Part shown: positions 41,315 to 50,297 of the stretch, piece after piece
Layout of the letters: every line of letters begins with the position of its first letter
Position numbering within the stretch: the stretch's first letter is position 1
DNA from: Streptomyces filamentosus
Lineage (GTDB): Bacteria; Actinomycetota; Actinomycetes; Streptomycetales; Streptomycetaceae
Length of the DNA: 64,000 nucleotides
Assembly: GCF_014654895.1 (NCBI RefSeq)
Contig: NZ_BNBE01000004.1
Span: forward strand, 496,001 to 560,000
Direction of reading: 5' to 3'
The notes under the pieces: model-generated
The model's input: the letters and a program-made list of their open reading frames with translations, nothing else
What the model was told of the DNA's origin: nothing
Databases searched by the model: none
Program-made: the position numbers and the translations under genes

Positions 41315-42127
41315 TCAGGGGGCGTCCGGGGCCGTGCGGACCGGGAAGCTGAAGGTGCGGCCCTGTTCCTTCAGCCACGGCAGCACCTCCCGCAGCGCGG
41401 TCACGCTCTGCGAGCGGTCGCCGCCGCCGTCGTGGAAGAGGATCGTCGGGCCGTTGGGCAGCTCGCTCTTGACGGTCGCCACGATGGCGGCGGCGCCCGG
41501 CCGCTCGAAGTCCTTGGTGTCGACGTTCCACCCGAGCGGCCGCATCCCGGCCGCCGCGGCGATCTTCCGGCTGTCGGGGGTGAACGCCCCGCCCGGGGCC
41601 CGGTAGTACTGGACCTCGGTCCCGCCGGACGCCTCCTCGATCATCCTCAGCGCGTCGAGGATCTGCTGCTTCTGGTACGCGACGGGCTTGCGGTCCATCG
41701 TCGTGTCGTGGGTCATGGTGTGGTCGCACAGCCGGTGCCCCTCGGCCACCACCCGCTTCACCAGGTCCGGGTGCCGCTTCGCCTGCGGGCCGATCATGCA
41801 GAAGACGGCCTTGACGTCGTTCTCCTTCAGGATGTCGAGCATCTGCGGCGTCCAGCGCGGGTCCGGCCCGTCGTCGATGGTGATGTTGACGGCCCGTCCG
41901 CCGGCCTCGGCCGCGTGCGCGATGCCCTCCGGCACCCGTACGGTCGGCTTCGCGGGCCGGTCCGGTCCGGTGGTCCCCCGGTCGGGTGTCCGTGCCCCCG
42001 CCGCGGCTCCGCCGTCCGACCCGTCCTCGGCCCCCACCAGCGCGGTCGCTCCCCATGCGGCCAGGCTGATGCCGACCGCCGACGCCAACACGGCCACGTG
42101 CGCGGTGTACTTGCCCATCCGGCGCAT
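41315..42127 (-). CDS. Secreted polysaccharide deacetylase (NodB family)
   Basis: A protein of 270 residues with an N-terminal signal or anchor (YTAHVAVLASAVGISLAAWG). The NodB motifs are intact: NITIDDGPD (metal Asp and base), CDHTMTHD (H-x3-H), YRAPGGAFTPD and ILFHDGGGD. It removes acetyl groups from a cell-wall or extracellular polysaccharide. ATG 42127 has GGAGGG upstream; ATG 42115 is possible. It is divergent from the phosphatase at 42349. Confidence 0.9.
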   Translation of the reverse strand: MRRMGKYTAHVAVLASAVGISLAAWGATALVGAEDGSDGGAAAGARTPDRGTTGPDRPAKPTVRVPEGIAHAAEAGGRAVNITIDDGPDPRWTPQMLDILKENDVKAVFCMIGPQAKRHPDLVKRVVAEGHRLCDHTMTHDTTMDRKPVAYQKQQILDALRMIEEASGGTEVQYYRAPGGAFTPDSRKIAAAAGMRPLGWNVDTKDFERPGAAAIVATVKSELPNGPTILFHDGGGDRSQSVTALREVLPWLKEQGRTFSFPVRTAPDAP

Positions 42128-42297
42128 GCGCCCTCCATCCTCGCGTTCCCGATCCGACCCCGCGCCGTACCGACGCGTTCCCGGGGTTGAGGACGATCCG
42201 GACCTCGAACAGGTTTCACCCGTTCGGCGGATGTGACAGAGCTACCGTTCGGCACCGATTCCGCTGCTGTTCGGATGGTGCGCCGGACGGGGTTCCG

Positions 42298-42312
42298 GTG
42301 CAGACTGTGCAC
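42298..42312. promoter_or_regulatory. Inverted repeat upstream of the GAF-phosphatase gene
   Basis: GTGCA-5 nt-TGCAC lies in the 221-nt divergent region between 42127 and 42349, about 36 nt before the + strand start. Three GTTCGG words occur just upstream of it. A possible operator; the binding protein is unknown. Confidence 0.3.
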
Positions 42313-42348
42313 CACACCTGGTCGAGTTCCCGTCTGGAGGCCGGAAGA

Positions 42349-44151
42349 GTGAGCGGCGGCAGCGGCGGACGACGCCTGACCGGCAGGGTCTCGGCCGTGC
42401 GGACCTCGGCGGTGCACCGGTCCGCGGCGGTCCTCGCCCGGCGGCGGCGCGCCGCGGACGGGGTTCCGCCCCAGCGGCTGGGCGCGGGGGAACGGCTCGC
42501 CTGGCTCAACGCCGCGAGCACCCGCATCGGCACCACCCTCGACCTGGAGCTGACCGCCCGGGAGCTGGCCGAGTTCACCGTGCCCGGCTTCGCCGACGGG
42601 GCCGCCGTCGACATTTTGGAGAGCGTCCTGCACGGCGAGGAGGGCTCCCGCTGGACCGGCAGCGGCGTCCCCGCGATGCGGGCGGTCGCGCTCTCCGCCG
42701 TCGACACCATGTCCACCCTGGAGGCCGTCCCGGTCGGCGAGACGTACGTGCGCGACCAGAAGCGGCACGAGACGCTGCTGCACCGGTACTGCCTGCGGCA
42801 GGGCAAGCCGGTCATGGTGACCCGGATGCGCGAGGACGACTTCGACCGGGTCGCCCCCACCGCGAGCGGCGCGGCGAAGATGCGGGCCCTGGGCGTGCAC
42901 AGCTACCTCGCGGTGCCGCTGATCGCCCGCGGGCTGCTGCTCGGCAGCGCCGACTTCGTGCGGGGCCCCGGCAGCCCGCCGTTCTCCCCCACCGACCTGG
43001 CCCTCGCCGAGCAGCTGGTCTCCCGGGCCGCCGTCTTCATCGACAACGCCCGGCTGTACGGCCGGGAGCGCGAGCACGTCGTCACGCTCCAGCGCAGCCT
43101 GCTCCCCCGCGGCACCCCGGACACGCCGGGGCTGCGCGTGCACGGCGAGTACGCGCCCTCGGCGACCCGCCACGCGGTGGGCGGCGACTGGTACGACATC
43201 ATGTCCCTGCCCGGCGGCCGTACGGCCCTGATGGCGGGGGACGTGATGGGCCGCGGGCTGCCCGCCGCCGCCACCATGGGGCGGCTCCGGGCCGTCGCCC
43301 GCACCCTGATGACGCTCGACATGGCGCCCGAGCGGGTCCTCGCCCGGCTCGACCTCGCCACCCGCGACCTGGAGGACGACCAGGTCGCCACCTTCCTCTG
43401 CGCGGTCTACGACCCGGCGGACTCCCGCTGCACCCTGGCCGGTGCCGGGCACGTGCCGCCGCTGCTGCTGGACGGGCGCGGCGGGGCCGCGTTCGTCGAC
43501 CTGCCGGCCGGGGCGCCGCTGGGCGCCGGGGTGATCCCGTACGACCCGGTGACGGTGACCGTGCCCGAGGGCGGCGGTCTCGTGCTGTACACCGACGGTC
43601 TGGTGAAGGCGCGGGGCGCCGACCTGGAGGACCAGCTCGGCCGGCTGCGGTCGGCGGCCCTGGCGCTGCCGCCCGGCGCGCTGGAGGACGGCGGGCTGAT
43701 CGCGGCGGCGCCGGCCGGTCCCGGGCGCTTCGACGAGGCGGTGCTCCTGACGGCCCGGGCCGTGCCGCTCGACGAGGGGACCGGGCTGCGGGTGTGGCCG
43801 CTGTCCGGCGACGGCAGGGCCGCCTCGGAGGCGCGGCGCCTGGTCACCCGGCAGCTCGCCGAGTGGGGTCTGGACGACCTGGCCGACGTGTGCGAGCTGG
43901 TCGTCTCCGAGCTCGTCGGCAACGCCCTGCGGTACGGCAACGGGCCGGGCGAGCTCCGGCTGCTGCGCGGCGAACGGCTGGTCGTCGAGGTGTCGGACAC
44001 CGGCCCCGACCTGCCCCAGATCCAGCACGCGGACCTCAGCGACGAGGGCGGCCGCGGCCTCCAGCTCGTCAACATGCTCTGCCGCCGCTGGGGCTCCTGC
44101 CGCACCCCCGGCGGCAAGGTCGTCTGGGCGGAGCAGAACCTGCCCGCCTGA
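42349..44151 (+). CDS. GAF-SpoIIE phosphatase-HATPase regulatory protein
   Basis: A protein of 600 residues. A GAF domain (about 55-230, with LGVHSYLAVPLIARGLLLG) is followed by a PP2C/SpoIIE phosphatase (about 245-450, with AVGGDWYDIMSLPGGRTALMAGDVMGRG and VLYTDGLVKARG). A C-terminal RsbW-type histidine-kinase-like ATPase (about 480-600, with ELVSELVGNALRYGNGPG, SDTGPDLP, GRGLQLVNML) ends the protein. Such proteins control anti-sigma-factor antagonists by both kinase and phosphatase activity. GTG 42349 has GGAGG at 42336-42340. The signal bound by GAF is unknown. Nothing links it to the sugar cluster. Confidence 0.9.
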   Translation: MSGGSGGRRLTGRVSAVRTSAVHRSAAVLARRRRAADGVPPQRLGAGERLAWLNAASTRIGTTLDLELTARELAEFTVPGFADGAAVDILESVLHGEEGSRWTGSGVPAMRAVALSAVDTMSTLEAVPVGETYVRDQKRHETLLHRYCLRQGKPVMVTRMREDDFDRVAPTASGAAKMRALGVHSYLAVPLIARGLLLGSADFVRGPGSPPFSPTDLALAEQLVSRAAVFIDNARLYGREREHVVTLQRSLLPRGTPDTPGLRVHGEYAPSATRHAVGGDWYDIMSLPGGRTALMAGDVMGRGLPAAATMGRLRAVARTLMTLDMAPERVLARLDLATRDLEDDQVATFLCAVYDPADSRCTLAGAGHVPPLLLDGRGGAAFVDLPAGAPLGAGVIPYDPVTVTVPEGGGLVLYTDGLVKARGADLEDQLGRLRSAALALPPGALEDGGLIAAAPAGPGRFDEAVLLTARAVPLDEGTGLRVWPLSGDGRAASEARRLVTRQLAEWGLDDLADVCELVVSELVGNALRYGNGPGELRLLRGERLVVEVSDTGPDLPQIQHADLSDEGGRGLQLVNMLCRRWGSCRTPGGKVVWAEQNLPA

Positions 44152-44186
44152 GCCGGAGGCCGGCGGGGGGAACGGCCCCCGGGCGT

Positions 44187-44350
44187 CACACGGGGGCCGC
44201 AGGGATTCACGCGGGTCCGCCCCGCGCCACACGGTCCCGCCGGGGCGTCACACGGGCCCCGTCGCACGGGCCCACCGGCCGTCGCACGGGCCCACCGGTC
44301 GTGACACAGGTCGTCCGGTCGTCACACGGGTCGTCGGGGTGCCACACGGG
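44187..44350. repeat. Degenerate tandem array, about 20-bp period, core CACACGGG
   Basis: Nine copies of CACACGGG or one-to-two-base variants begin at 44187, 44208, 44228, 44249, 44263, 44283, 44303, 44323 and 44343. Spacing is 20-21 bp except for one 14-bp step. The array occupies most of the 319-nt gap between two phosphatase genes (44152-44470). The later copies have a fuller common unit (GTCACACGGGTCGTCCGG-like). The regular two-helical-turn spacing suggests repeated protein binding on one face, but a decaying satellite is equally possible. Confidence 0.6.
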
Positions 44351-44414
44351 TCGTCCGGCCCGGCTTCCCGGTGACCTCCGGCCCTGATCCCGGGGGCGGG
44401 GGGCCGGGCATCCT

Positions 44415-44428
44415 GGCCTTCGAAGGCC
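44415..44428. promoter_or_regulatory. 14-bp palindrome upstream of the membrane phosphatase gene
   Basis: GGCCTTCGAAGGCC is a perfect palindrome 42 nt before the ATG at 44471. It could be an operator or part of a hairpin. Nothing more can be said. Confidence 0.3.
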
Positions 44429-44470
44429 GTTGCGACCCGCCGCAGGGCGGGAGCCCGACGAAGGAGAGCC

Positions 44471-45685
44471 ATGTCCGCGGACGCGACCGCGACCGCGCGG
44501 CGGACCCCCGCCCGGGGTGCCGCGCACCGCTCCGCCCCCGCCTCCGGCCGCGCCGCGCGCCGGGCGGAACTCCGGTACGCCGCCGGGCGGGTGCTGCCCT
44601 TCCTGGTGATCGTCCTCGCGACCCTCGCGGACGTGCTGTCCCCGCCGGAGGAACGGTTCGACCGCTTCCTCATCGCCGCCCCCGCGCTCGCGGCGGCCAC
44701 CTGGACCGCCCGCGCCACGGCGGCGATCGGCGGCCTCGCGATGGTCTCGACCGCCGGCCTCGCCCTCGCCCGCGACGGCTCCCTCCACCCCTCGCTCCTC
44801 GCCAACGAGACGGTGCTCGCGGCCGTCACCCTCGCCGCCGCCGTCTCCAGCCGCGTCCGGCAGCGCCGGGAGGCGGAGCTGCGCCAGGTCAGCGCGGTCG
44901 CGGAGGCCGTCCAGTCGGCCGTCCAGCGCCCGCTGCCGCCCCGCCTCGGCACGGTCGAGCTGCGGCTGCTGTACGAGGCTTCCGACGCGTGGGCGCACGT
45001 CGGCGGCGACTTCTACAAGGCGCTGAAGGTCCGCGACGGCGTCCGGATCATGCTCGGGGACGTCCAGGGCAAGGGCCTGCCCGCGGTGGAGGCGGCGTCG
45101 CTGCTGCTCGGCTCGTTCCGCGAGGCCGCCTACACGGCCCCCGACCTCCCCGCGATCGCCCAGCGCCTGGAGGCCAGCATGGCCCGTTACGCGGAGCGGG
45201 CCCCGGAGTCGGAGGCGGCCGACCGCTTCTCGACCGTGCTGCTCGCCGAGATCCCCGACGACCGGCCGGTGATCCGGCTGCTGAGCTGCGGCCACCCGGC
45301 GCCGGTGGTGCAGCGGGGCGGGGCCGTGGAGACGGTCGAGTTCTCGGCGCCCTCGGTGCCGGTCCACCTGCCGGTGCCGGTCGACGAGCCGTTCACGGTG
45401 GAGGAGGTGCCCTTCGGCCCCGGCGACCGGCTGCTGATGTTCACCGACGGGGTCTCCGAGACCCGGGACGCAGACGGCGCCTTCTACCCGCTGGAGCAGC
45501 GGCTGCGGGCCTGGGCGGGCGAGTCCGCCGACCGGATCCCCGAGCTGCTGCGCGGGGACCTGGACCGCTTCGGCGCCCGCGGCCTCGACGACGACACCAC
45601 GGCCCTCCTGGTGGTCCGGGGCGGGCCGGAGGCGGCGGGCCGGGCCGTCCCGTCCCGGCCGCCGTCCGGCTCCGTCCGCGTCTGA
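44471..45685 (+). CDS. Membrane-anchored SpoIIE-type serine/threonine phosphatase
   Basis: A protein of 404 residues. Three or four N-terminal hydrophobic segments (about residues 40-125: GRVLPFLVIVLATLADVL, FLIAAPALAAATW, AAIGGLAMVSTAGLALA) are followed by a PP2C-type domain: HVGGDFYKALKVRDGVRIMLGDVQGKG, LLSCGHPAPVV, LLMFTDGVSETRD and DDDTTALLVV. AAGGAG precedes the ATG. It probably dephosphorylates an anti-anti-sigma factor in response to a membrane signal. It is separated from the GAF-phosphatase gene by the repeat array. Confidence 0.9.
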   Translation: MSADATATARRTPARGAAHRSAPASGRAARRAELRYAAGRVLPFLVIVLATLADVLSPPEERFDRFLIAAPALAAATWTARATAAIGGLAMVSTAGLALARDGSLHPSLLANETVLAAVTLAAAVSSRVRQRREAELRQVSAVAEAVQSAVQRPLPPRLGTVELRLLYEASDAWAHVGGDFYKALKVRDGVRIMLGDVQGKGLPAVEAASLLLGSFREAAYTAPDLPAIAQRLEASMARYAERAPESEAADRFSTVLLAEIPDDRPVIRLLSCGHPAPVVQRGGAVETVEFSAPSVPVHLPVPVDEPFTVEEVPFGPGDRLLMFTDGVSETRDADGAFYPLEQRLRAWAGESADRIPELLRGDLDRFGARGLDDDTTALLVVRGGPEAAGRAVPSRPPSGSVRV

Positions 45686-45708
45686 CCGGGCCGCCGCGTC
45701 CGCCGTGC

Positions 45709-47637
45709 TCAGCCGCCGGGCGTCCAGCCGCGCAGGGTGCCGCCGTCGGCGAGCCGCCCGTCGAGGACGGTGTCCCCCGGCGCGGCCCGCACCGCGAGGA
45801 CCCGGCCCCGCGCGGTGGCCCGGACGACGCCGGAGACGGTGATCCCGACGACGTGCCGGCTGCCCGCCGCGAGCAGGTAGCGGGTGCCGGAGGGCGCCGT
45901 CCAGGGGGTTCCGGCGAGGACGTCCTGCCCGAACCGCCCGCAGGCGGCGGTGTCGGGCACCGAGGCGACGGGGCGGCCGGGCCCGGGGGCGCGGGCCGGC
46001 GCCTCCAGGGTGACGTCGGCCCGGCCGGTGCCCTCCCAGGTCTCGGCGCGGGCGCACACCCACAGGGCCCGGCCGGCCCGCTCGGGCAGCTCCTGCGCGG
46101 CGAACTCCCAGCGGTTGACCGAGCGGACCCCGGCGTCCCTGAGCGGGCCGAGGAGGCAGCCGGAGCGCGCCCAGGCCGCGAGGCCGAGCGGGCCGGTGGC
46201 CTCGCGGGGCTGCCGGGAGGGGAGGCCGGGGGCGGGGAGCGGCGTCCAGGTGAGGTGGGCGGGGCCGAGGCCGCCGAGGTCGGCGACGAGGAAGGCGTGG
46301 TCCTCGGCGATCCGGGAGGAGGAGCGCAGCTGGAGCACGGTGGGCACGGCGCATCCGGCCGCGCCGCCGGAGGCGGGCGGCGGCACGGGCGCGGTGACCC
46401 CGTCCCGGGCCACGGGCAGCTCCCGGGCGGGGGCGGCCGGAGCGGCCGGGTCCCGCACCCCGGCCTCGGCGATCCAGGGGGCGAGGAGGAAACGGGTGCC
46501 CTCGGCGGTGCGGGCGAGGACGACCGAGGCCGCGGTGGTGACGTCTGCGCCGTCCGCGCGGGCCAGGGTGAGCGCGGGGCGGCCGGCGGCCGGTTCGGTG
46601 TAGCGGGCGAGCCGCAGGCCGTCGTGGAGCAGCACCACGGCGGCGCCGCCGGTGTCGCCCGCGTACAGCAGGGCGGGGGGCCCGGCCGGGGGCGCGGCGT
46701 CGGTGCCGGGGGTGGTCCGCGTGACGGCGGTGCCCCGGGTCCAGGCGGTCAGCGCCCGGCCGAGGAGGGCCGTGTCGCCGGTGCGGGCGCCCCGGGCGGG
46801 CCAGGCGGTGAAGTCCACCCGGGAGGTGTCGGCCCAGCGTCCGGAGTCGGTCCGGGTGAGGACCGCCGGGTCGGCGGCGGCCTCGGCGCGGGCCGGGGCG
46901 GGCGGGGGCGCGTCCGGGCGGAGCGGACCGGCGGCGACCGGGACGGCGGCGAGGAGGAGGGCCGCCGCGAGGACCGCGGCCCGGCCCCGGCGCCTGCGGC
47001 GCAGCAGGTCGGTGGGGCGCAGGTGGACGGTGCAGGGGTCGAACTCGGGGCCGCGGAGCAGGGCGGCGGGGTCGCCGGGGACCGTCGCGCGCAGCCGCTC
47101 CGCGGCCGCGAGGGCCCCCTCGGGGTCCGCCGCGCCGGCCCCGGCCAGCAGCGCCGCGGTCTCCCGGGGGGCCAGTCCTTCGAGGACGGTGAGCGCGAGG
47201 GCGGCGCGGGTCTCGGGGGTGACGGCGGCGAGGGCCCGGTCGAGGGCCAGTTCGTCGCCGCCGCCGGCCCGGGGGAAGAGCCGCAGTCCGGTGACGCGGG
47301 GCAGGACGAGCGCGGCGGGCCGGAGGTCCCGGGCGGCGAGGGCGCGGGCGACGACCCGGGCCCGGAGCCAGGCGTGGGCCTCCTCGCGGGGCGTCCGGGG
47401 CGAGGGCACGGGGGCGGCGGCCCGCTGCGGGCGGCCCCGGGGCAGGGCCCGCTGGACGGTGGCGTGGGCGGTGAGCACCCGTCGCTGGCGGCCGAGCGAG
47501 GGCGGCAGGACGAGGTGGGCGAGGCGGACGAGGGCCGGATAGTGCTCGACGAGCGCGGCCTCGGCGGCGTCCCGGGAGGGACGCGGGACGGATATGTCGG
47601 CGGCCGGGCCGATGCGGGGAGTACGGAGCTGCTGCAC
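45709..47637 (-). CDS. Sigma-factor-like protein with membrane anchor and extracellular domain
   Basis: A protein of 642 residues. Residues about 20-200 look like a degenerate ECF sigma factor: an early helical part (EHYPALVRLAHLVLP) and a region-4-like part (ALAAVTPETRAALALTVLEGLAPRETAALLAGAGA). An arginine cluster and one membrane helix (about 225-245, RGRAAVLAAALLLAAVPVAAG) follow. The remaining 390 residues, outside, are beta-rich with few Cys. No enzymatic motif is visible. GTG 47637 is used. It may be a membrane-tethered regulator; the DNA-binding residues look poorly conserved, so it may not act as a sigma factor at all. Confidence 0.7.
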   Translation of the reverse strand: MQQLRTPRIGPAADISVPRPSRDAAEAALVEHYPALVRLAHLVLPPSLGRQRRVLTAHATVQRALPRGRPQRAAAPVPSPRTPREEAHAWLRARVVARALAARDLRPAALVLPRVTGLRLFPRAGGGDELALDRALAAVTPETRAALALTVLEGLAPRETAALLAGAGAADPEGALAAAERLRATVPGDPAALLRGPEFDPCTVHLRPTDLLRRRRRGRAAVLAAALLLAAVPVAAGPLRPDAPPPAPARAEAAADPAVLTRTDSGRWADTSRVDFTAWPARGARTGDTALLGRALTAWTRGTAVTRTTPGTDAAPPAGPPALLYAGDTGGAAVVLLHDGLRLARYTEPAAGRPALTLARADGADVTTAASVVLARTAEGTRFLLAPWIAEAGVRDPAAPAAPARELPVARDGVTAPVPPPASGGAAGCAVPTVLQLRSSSRIAEDHAFLVADLGGLGPAHLTWTPLPAPGLPSRQPREATGPLGLAAWARSGCLLGPLRDAGVRSVNRWEFAAQELPERAGRALWVCARAETWEGTGRADVTLEAPARAPGPGRPVASVPDTAACGRFGQDVLAGTPWTAPSGTRYLLAAGSRHVVGITVSGVVRATARGRVLAVRAAPGDTVLDGRLADGGTLRGWTPGG

Positions 47638-47715
47638 GAACCGAGAACGAGCGGGTCCGCCGGAGCGTCACTCCCGGCGTCCCGGCCCGTCCACATCGCG
47701 TGCTAAGAAGGCCGG

Positions 47716-48114
47716 ATGACGTTCACACGGGGCCTGCGGGTCCGCCTCGCGGTCGATCTGAGGGTGGCCGGCACGGTCACGGTGGCCGGGGACCCGGCCG
47801 GGGAGCCGGAGGCGGTGGCCGGGGCGCTGCTGCTCGGGGAGGGCACGGAGGGGGTCGTGGAGCGGGTCGACGAGCCGGAGGAGCTCCGGCCGGACCCGCG
47901 GGCGGCGGAATACGAGCGGCTGGCCTCGCTCCTGGAGTCGTTCGGCGCCCAGATGCCGACGGCGAGCCGGGAGCGCGCCGAGGAGCAGGTGCGGGAGCTG
48001 GCGCCGGCGTGGGAGGCGTACCGCGCCCGGCGGCCGGTGGTGACGGCCCGGGTCCGGCTCGACGGCGGTCTGGTCCTGGAGCGGGTGCGGACGGACGTCC
48101 TGACCGCGCTGTGA
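47716..48114 (+). CDS. Small hypothetical protein
   Basis: A protein of 132 residues, acidic, with no signal peptide or membrane segment. The start is supported by AAGAAGG at 47705-47711 and it is divergent from 47637. Predicted as strands at both ends around a central helix (AEYERLASLLESFGAQMP...RAEEQVRELAPAWEAY). I do not recognise it. Confidence 0.65.
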   Translation: MTFTRGLRVRLAVDLRVAGTVTVAGDPAGEPEAVAGALLLGEGTEGVVERVDEPEELRPDPRAAEYERLASLLESFGAQMPTASRERAEEQVRELAPAWEAYRARRPVVTARVRLDGGLVLERVRTDVLTAL

Positions 48115-48239
48115 GGCGCCGGACCGGAGCCGGGGACCGGGCACCATACCAGGACGGACCGGTCTCCCCCGTGAAGTTCGAACACTCTCCACAGCCGGGC
48201 GAATTCGTACGGTAGTCATGGGGCCAGGGAGGAAACACC

Positions 48240-49439
48240 TTGGTCTTCAGTCTGATCCGTCGCCGCCCGGCCGTCCCCGCGGGCGCCGCATGCCCCTACC
48301 AGGCCGCCGCCGCGGCCCCCGTCCCCGTGCCGCCGTCCCCCGCCGTGCGCGAGCCGGACCGGGTGGACCGCCGGCGGGCGGAGGAGTTCGTCCGGCAGTT
48401 CCACGACGAGTGCCCGGGGTCCGGGGACCCGGAGGGCCGGGTCCGCGAGGTGCGGGCCGAGATCGCCCGTACCGGCACCTACGAGCACACGCCCGAGGAG
48501 CTGGCCTTCGGCGCCCGGGTCGCCTGGCGCAACGCGGCCCGCTGCATCGGACGGCTCTACTGGAGCAGCCTCGTCGTGCGGGACCTGCGCGGGGTGTCGT
48601 CCGCCGACGGGATCGCCGCCGCCTGCGCCGAGCACCTGCGGGTGGCGGGCAACGGCGGGCGGATCCGCCCGGTCCTCACCGTCTTCGCCCCGGACCGCCC
48701 CGGCCGCCCGGCGCCCCGGATCGTCAACGACCAGCTGGTCCGGTACGCGGGCCACCGCACCCCCTCGGGCCGCTGGGTCGGCGATCCGCGCGCGGCGGCG
48801 GTCACGTCGCTCGCCCGGGAGCTGGGCTGGAAGCGGGAGGAGGAACCCTTCCAGGTGCTGCCGCTGATGGTGCGGGAGCGGCCGGACGCGCGGCCCGAGT
48901 GGTACGAGCTGCCGGACGGGGCCGTGCGGGAGGTGGCGCTGCGGCACCCGGAGCACGCGTGGTTCGCCGGGCTCGGACTGCGCTGGTACGCGGTGCCGGC
49001 GATCAGCGACATGGTGCTGGAGATCGGCGGGGTGCGGTACCCGGCGGCGCCGTTCAACGGCTGGTACATGGGCACCGAGATCGGCGCCCGGAACCTGGCC
49101 GACGGCGACCGGTACGACCTGCTGCCGCTGGTGGCGGAGAAGCTGGGCCTGGACCGCTCCTCGGAGCGGACGCTGTGGCGGGACCGGGCGCTCGTGGAGC
49201 TGAACGTGGCGGTGCTGCACTCCTTCCAGGAGGACGGGGTGACGATGGCGGACCACCACACCGAGTCCGAGCGCTTCCTGAAGCACATCGCGCGGGAGCG
49301 GCGGCACGGCCGGCCGGTGCCGGCCGACTGGAGCTGGATCGTCCCGCCGCTGTCGGGCGCGGCCACGCCGGTCTTCCACCGCTACTACGACCCGGTCGAC
49401 CCGTCCCTGCGCCCGGCGTTCGTCCCGCGCCAGGGGTAG
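48240..49439 (+). CDS. Bacterial nitric oxide synthase oxygenase
   Basis: Oxidises L-arginine to citrulline and nitric oxide. Length 399 residues, oxygenase domain only, as in bacterial enzymes. The heme-thiolate Cys102 is in VAWRNAARCIGRLYW. The substrate region WYAVPAISDMVLEIGG...FNGWYMGTEIGARN contains the arginine-binding Glu280. The C-terminal DWSWIVPPLSG and PVFHRYYDP match the pterin and dimer region. The start is TTG 48240 with AGGGAGG at 48226-48232. A dedicated reductase is not visible nearby. No thaxtomin-type genes are seen, so a stress or signalling role is likelier. Confidence 0.94.
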   Translation: MVFSLIRRRPAVPAGAACPYQAAAAAPVPVPPSPAVREPDRVDRRRAEEFVRQFHDECPGSGDPEGRVREVRAEIARTGTYEHTPEELAFGARVAWRNAARCIGRLYWSSLVVRDLRGVSSADGIAAACAEHLRVAGNGGRIRPVLTVFAPDRPGRPAPRIVNDQLVRYAGHRTPSGRWVGDPRAAAVTSLARELGWKREEEPFQVLPLMVRERPDARPEWYELPDGAVREVALRHPEHAWFAGLGLRWYAVPAISDMVLEIGGVRYPAAPFNGWYMGTEIGARNLADGDRYDLLPLVAEKLGLDRSSERTLWRDRALVELNVAVLHSFQEDGVTMADHHTESERFLKHIARERRHGRPVPADWSWIVPPLSGAATPVFHRYYDPVDPSLRPAFVPRQG

Positions 49440-49459
49440 AGGCGGGGGCCGGGGTGCGG

Positions 49460-49495
49460 GCGCGGGAGGCCGGGCGGGCACGGGGCCTCCCGCGC
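49460..49495. terminator. Terminator after nitric oxide synthase
   Basis: A perfect 12-bp stem (49460-49471 with 49484-49495) and a 12-nt loop lie between the convergent stops at 49439 and 49509. Confidence 0.75.
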
Positions 49496-49508
49496 GCCGC
49501 CGTCGCGG

Positions 49509-50078
49509 TCAGTACCGTCCGCCGCCCGCGCGGTTGCCGCGCCCGCCCCTGCGGGGGCGCCTGGACGGACGGGCGGCCGGGTCCGCGGCGCCGCCGGCGG
49601 CCTCCGGGGAGGAGAACAGCACGGGGACGCCGGGGCCGCCGGCCGGGGCGGGCGCACTCCGCGGTTCCGGGACCCGCTCGGGTCTCGGCGCCGCGGCGGG
49701 GCTCGCCGCCCGCGCCACGATCCGGGCGTGGGTGATCAGCGGGGCGCAGGCCTCGCAGATCTCGGCGAGCGTCCAGACCTCGGCGACGGCCGGGTTGTGG
49801 ATGAGGACGAGGAGGGTGCGGCCCGCGCACAGGGCGCGGGCCTGGTGGTGGCGGCAGCCGGCTCCGCCGCAGGCGCATCCGGCGTTCGGGCGCGGGGTCG
49901 CCAGGCGGGCGTGCGCCCGAACGTGCTCGGCGGCGAAGGCGCGCAGCGCGCGGACGTCCTTGGAGCGCTCGGGCATGCGGCAGCCCGTGGTGGTGCAGCT
50001 GACCCGCGCCGAGTGGTCGGGGTGGCCGGTGAGGCGAATCGTCCAGGTCCTGCCTGGCACGCGGGATCCGAGTGGCAT
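49509..50078 (-). CDS. Cys/His-rich hypothetical protein
   Basis: A protein of 189 residues. Grouped metal-ligand residues occur: CTTTGC near residue 30, CACGGAGCRHH near residue 70, and CEAC near residue 110, suggesting one or two zinc sites. The last 70 residues are Pro/Arg/Gly-rich and probably disordered. ATG 50078 is used; TTG 50093 in frame is an alternative, and neither has a strong ribosome site. Family unknown to me. Confidence 0.6.
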   Translation of the reverse strand: MPLGSRVPGRTWTIRLTGHPDHSARVSCTTTGCRMPERSKDVRALRAFAAEHVRAHARLATPRPNAGCACGGAGCRHHQARALCAGRTLLVLIHNPAVAEVWTLAEICEACAPLITHARIVARAASPAAAPRPERVPEPRSAPAPAGGPGVPVLFSSPEAAGGAADPAARPSRRPRRGGRGNRAGGGRY

Positions 50079-50297
50079 GCTCAACGCGCGCAATTCCGTT
50101 CGGGAGAGGGGGCGTTCGATCTCTGTTTACCCCGAAGTCGGGGGTGTGACGCGTCCGCCGTCCTCGGGCCGGGCGGTGACGTCCCCCTTCCGGCGGTCCG
50201 GCCGGACCGCGCGGGCGGCCAGGACCGCCGATCCGGTGGCGCCGTTCGGCGTACCGCTCGGCGTTCCCGGGCCGGGGCGGGGTCCCGGGCCGGGGGG

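Noticed and set aside
44152..44470. CRISPR array at the 20-bp-period repeat
   Set aside because: Units are too short and degenerate, spacers are about 12 bp and similar to each other, and no cas genes are present.
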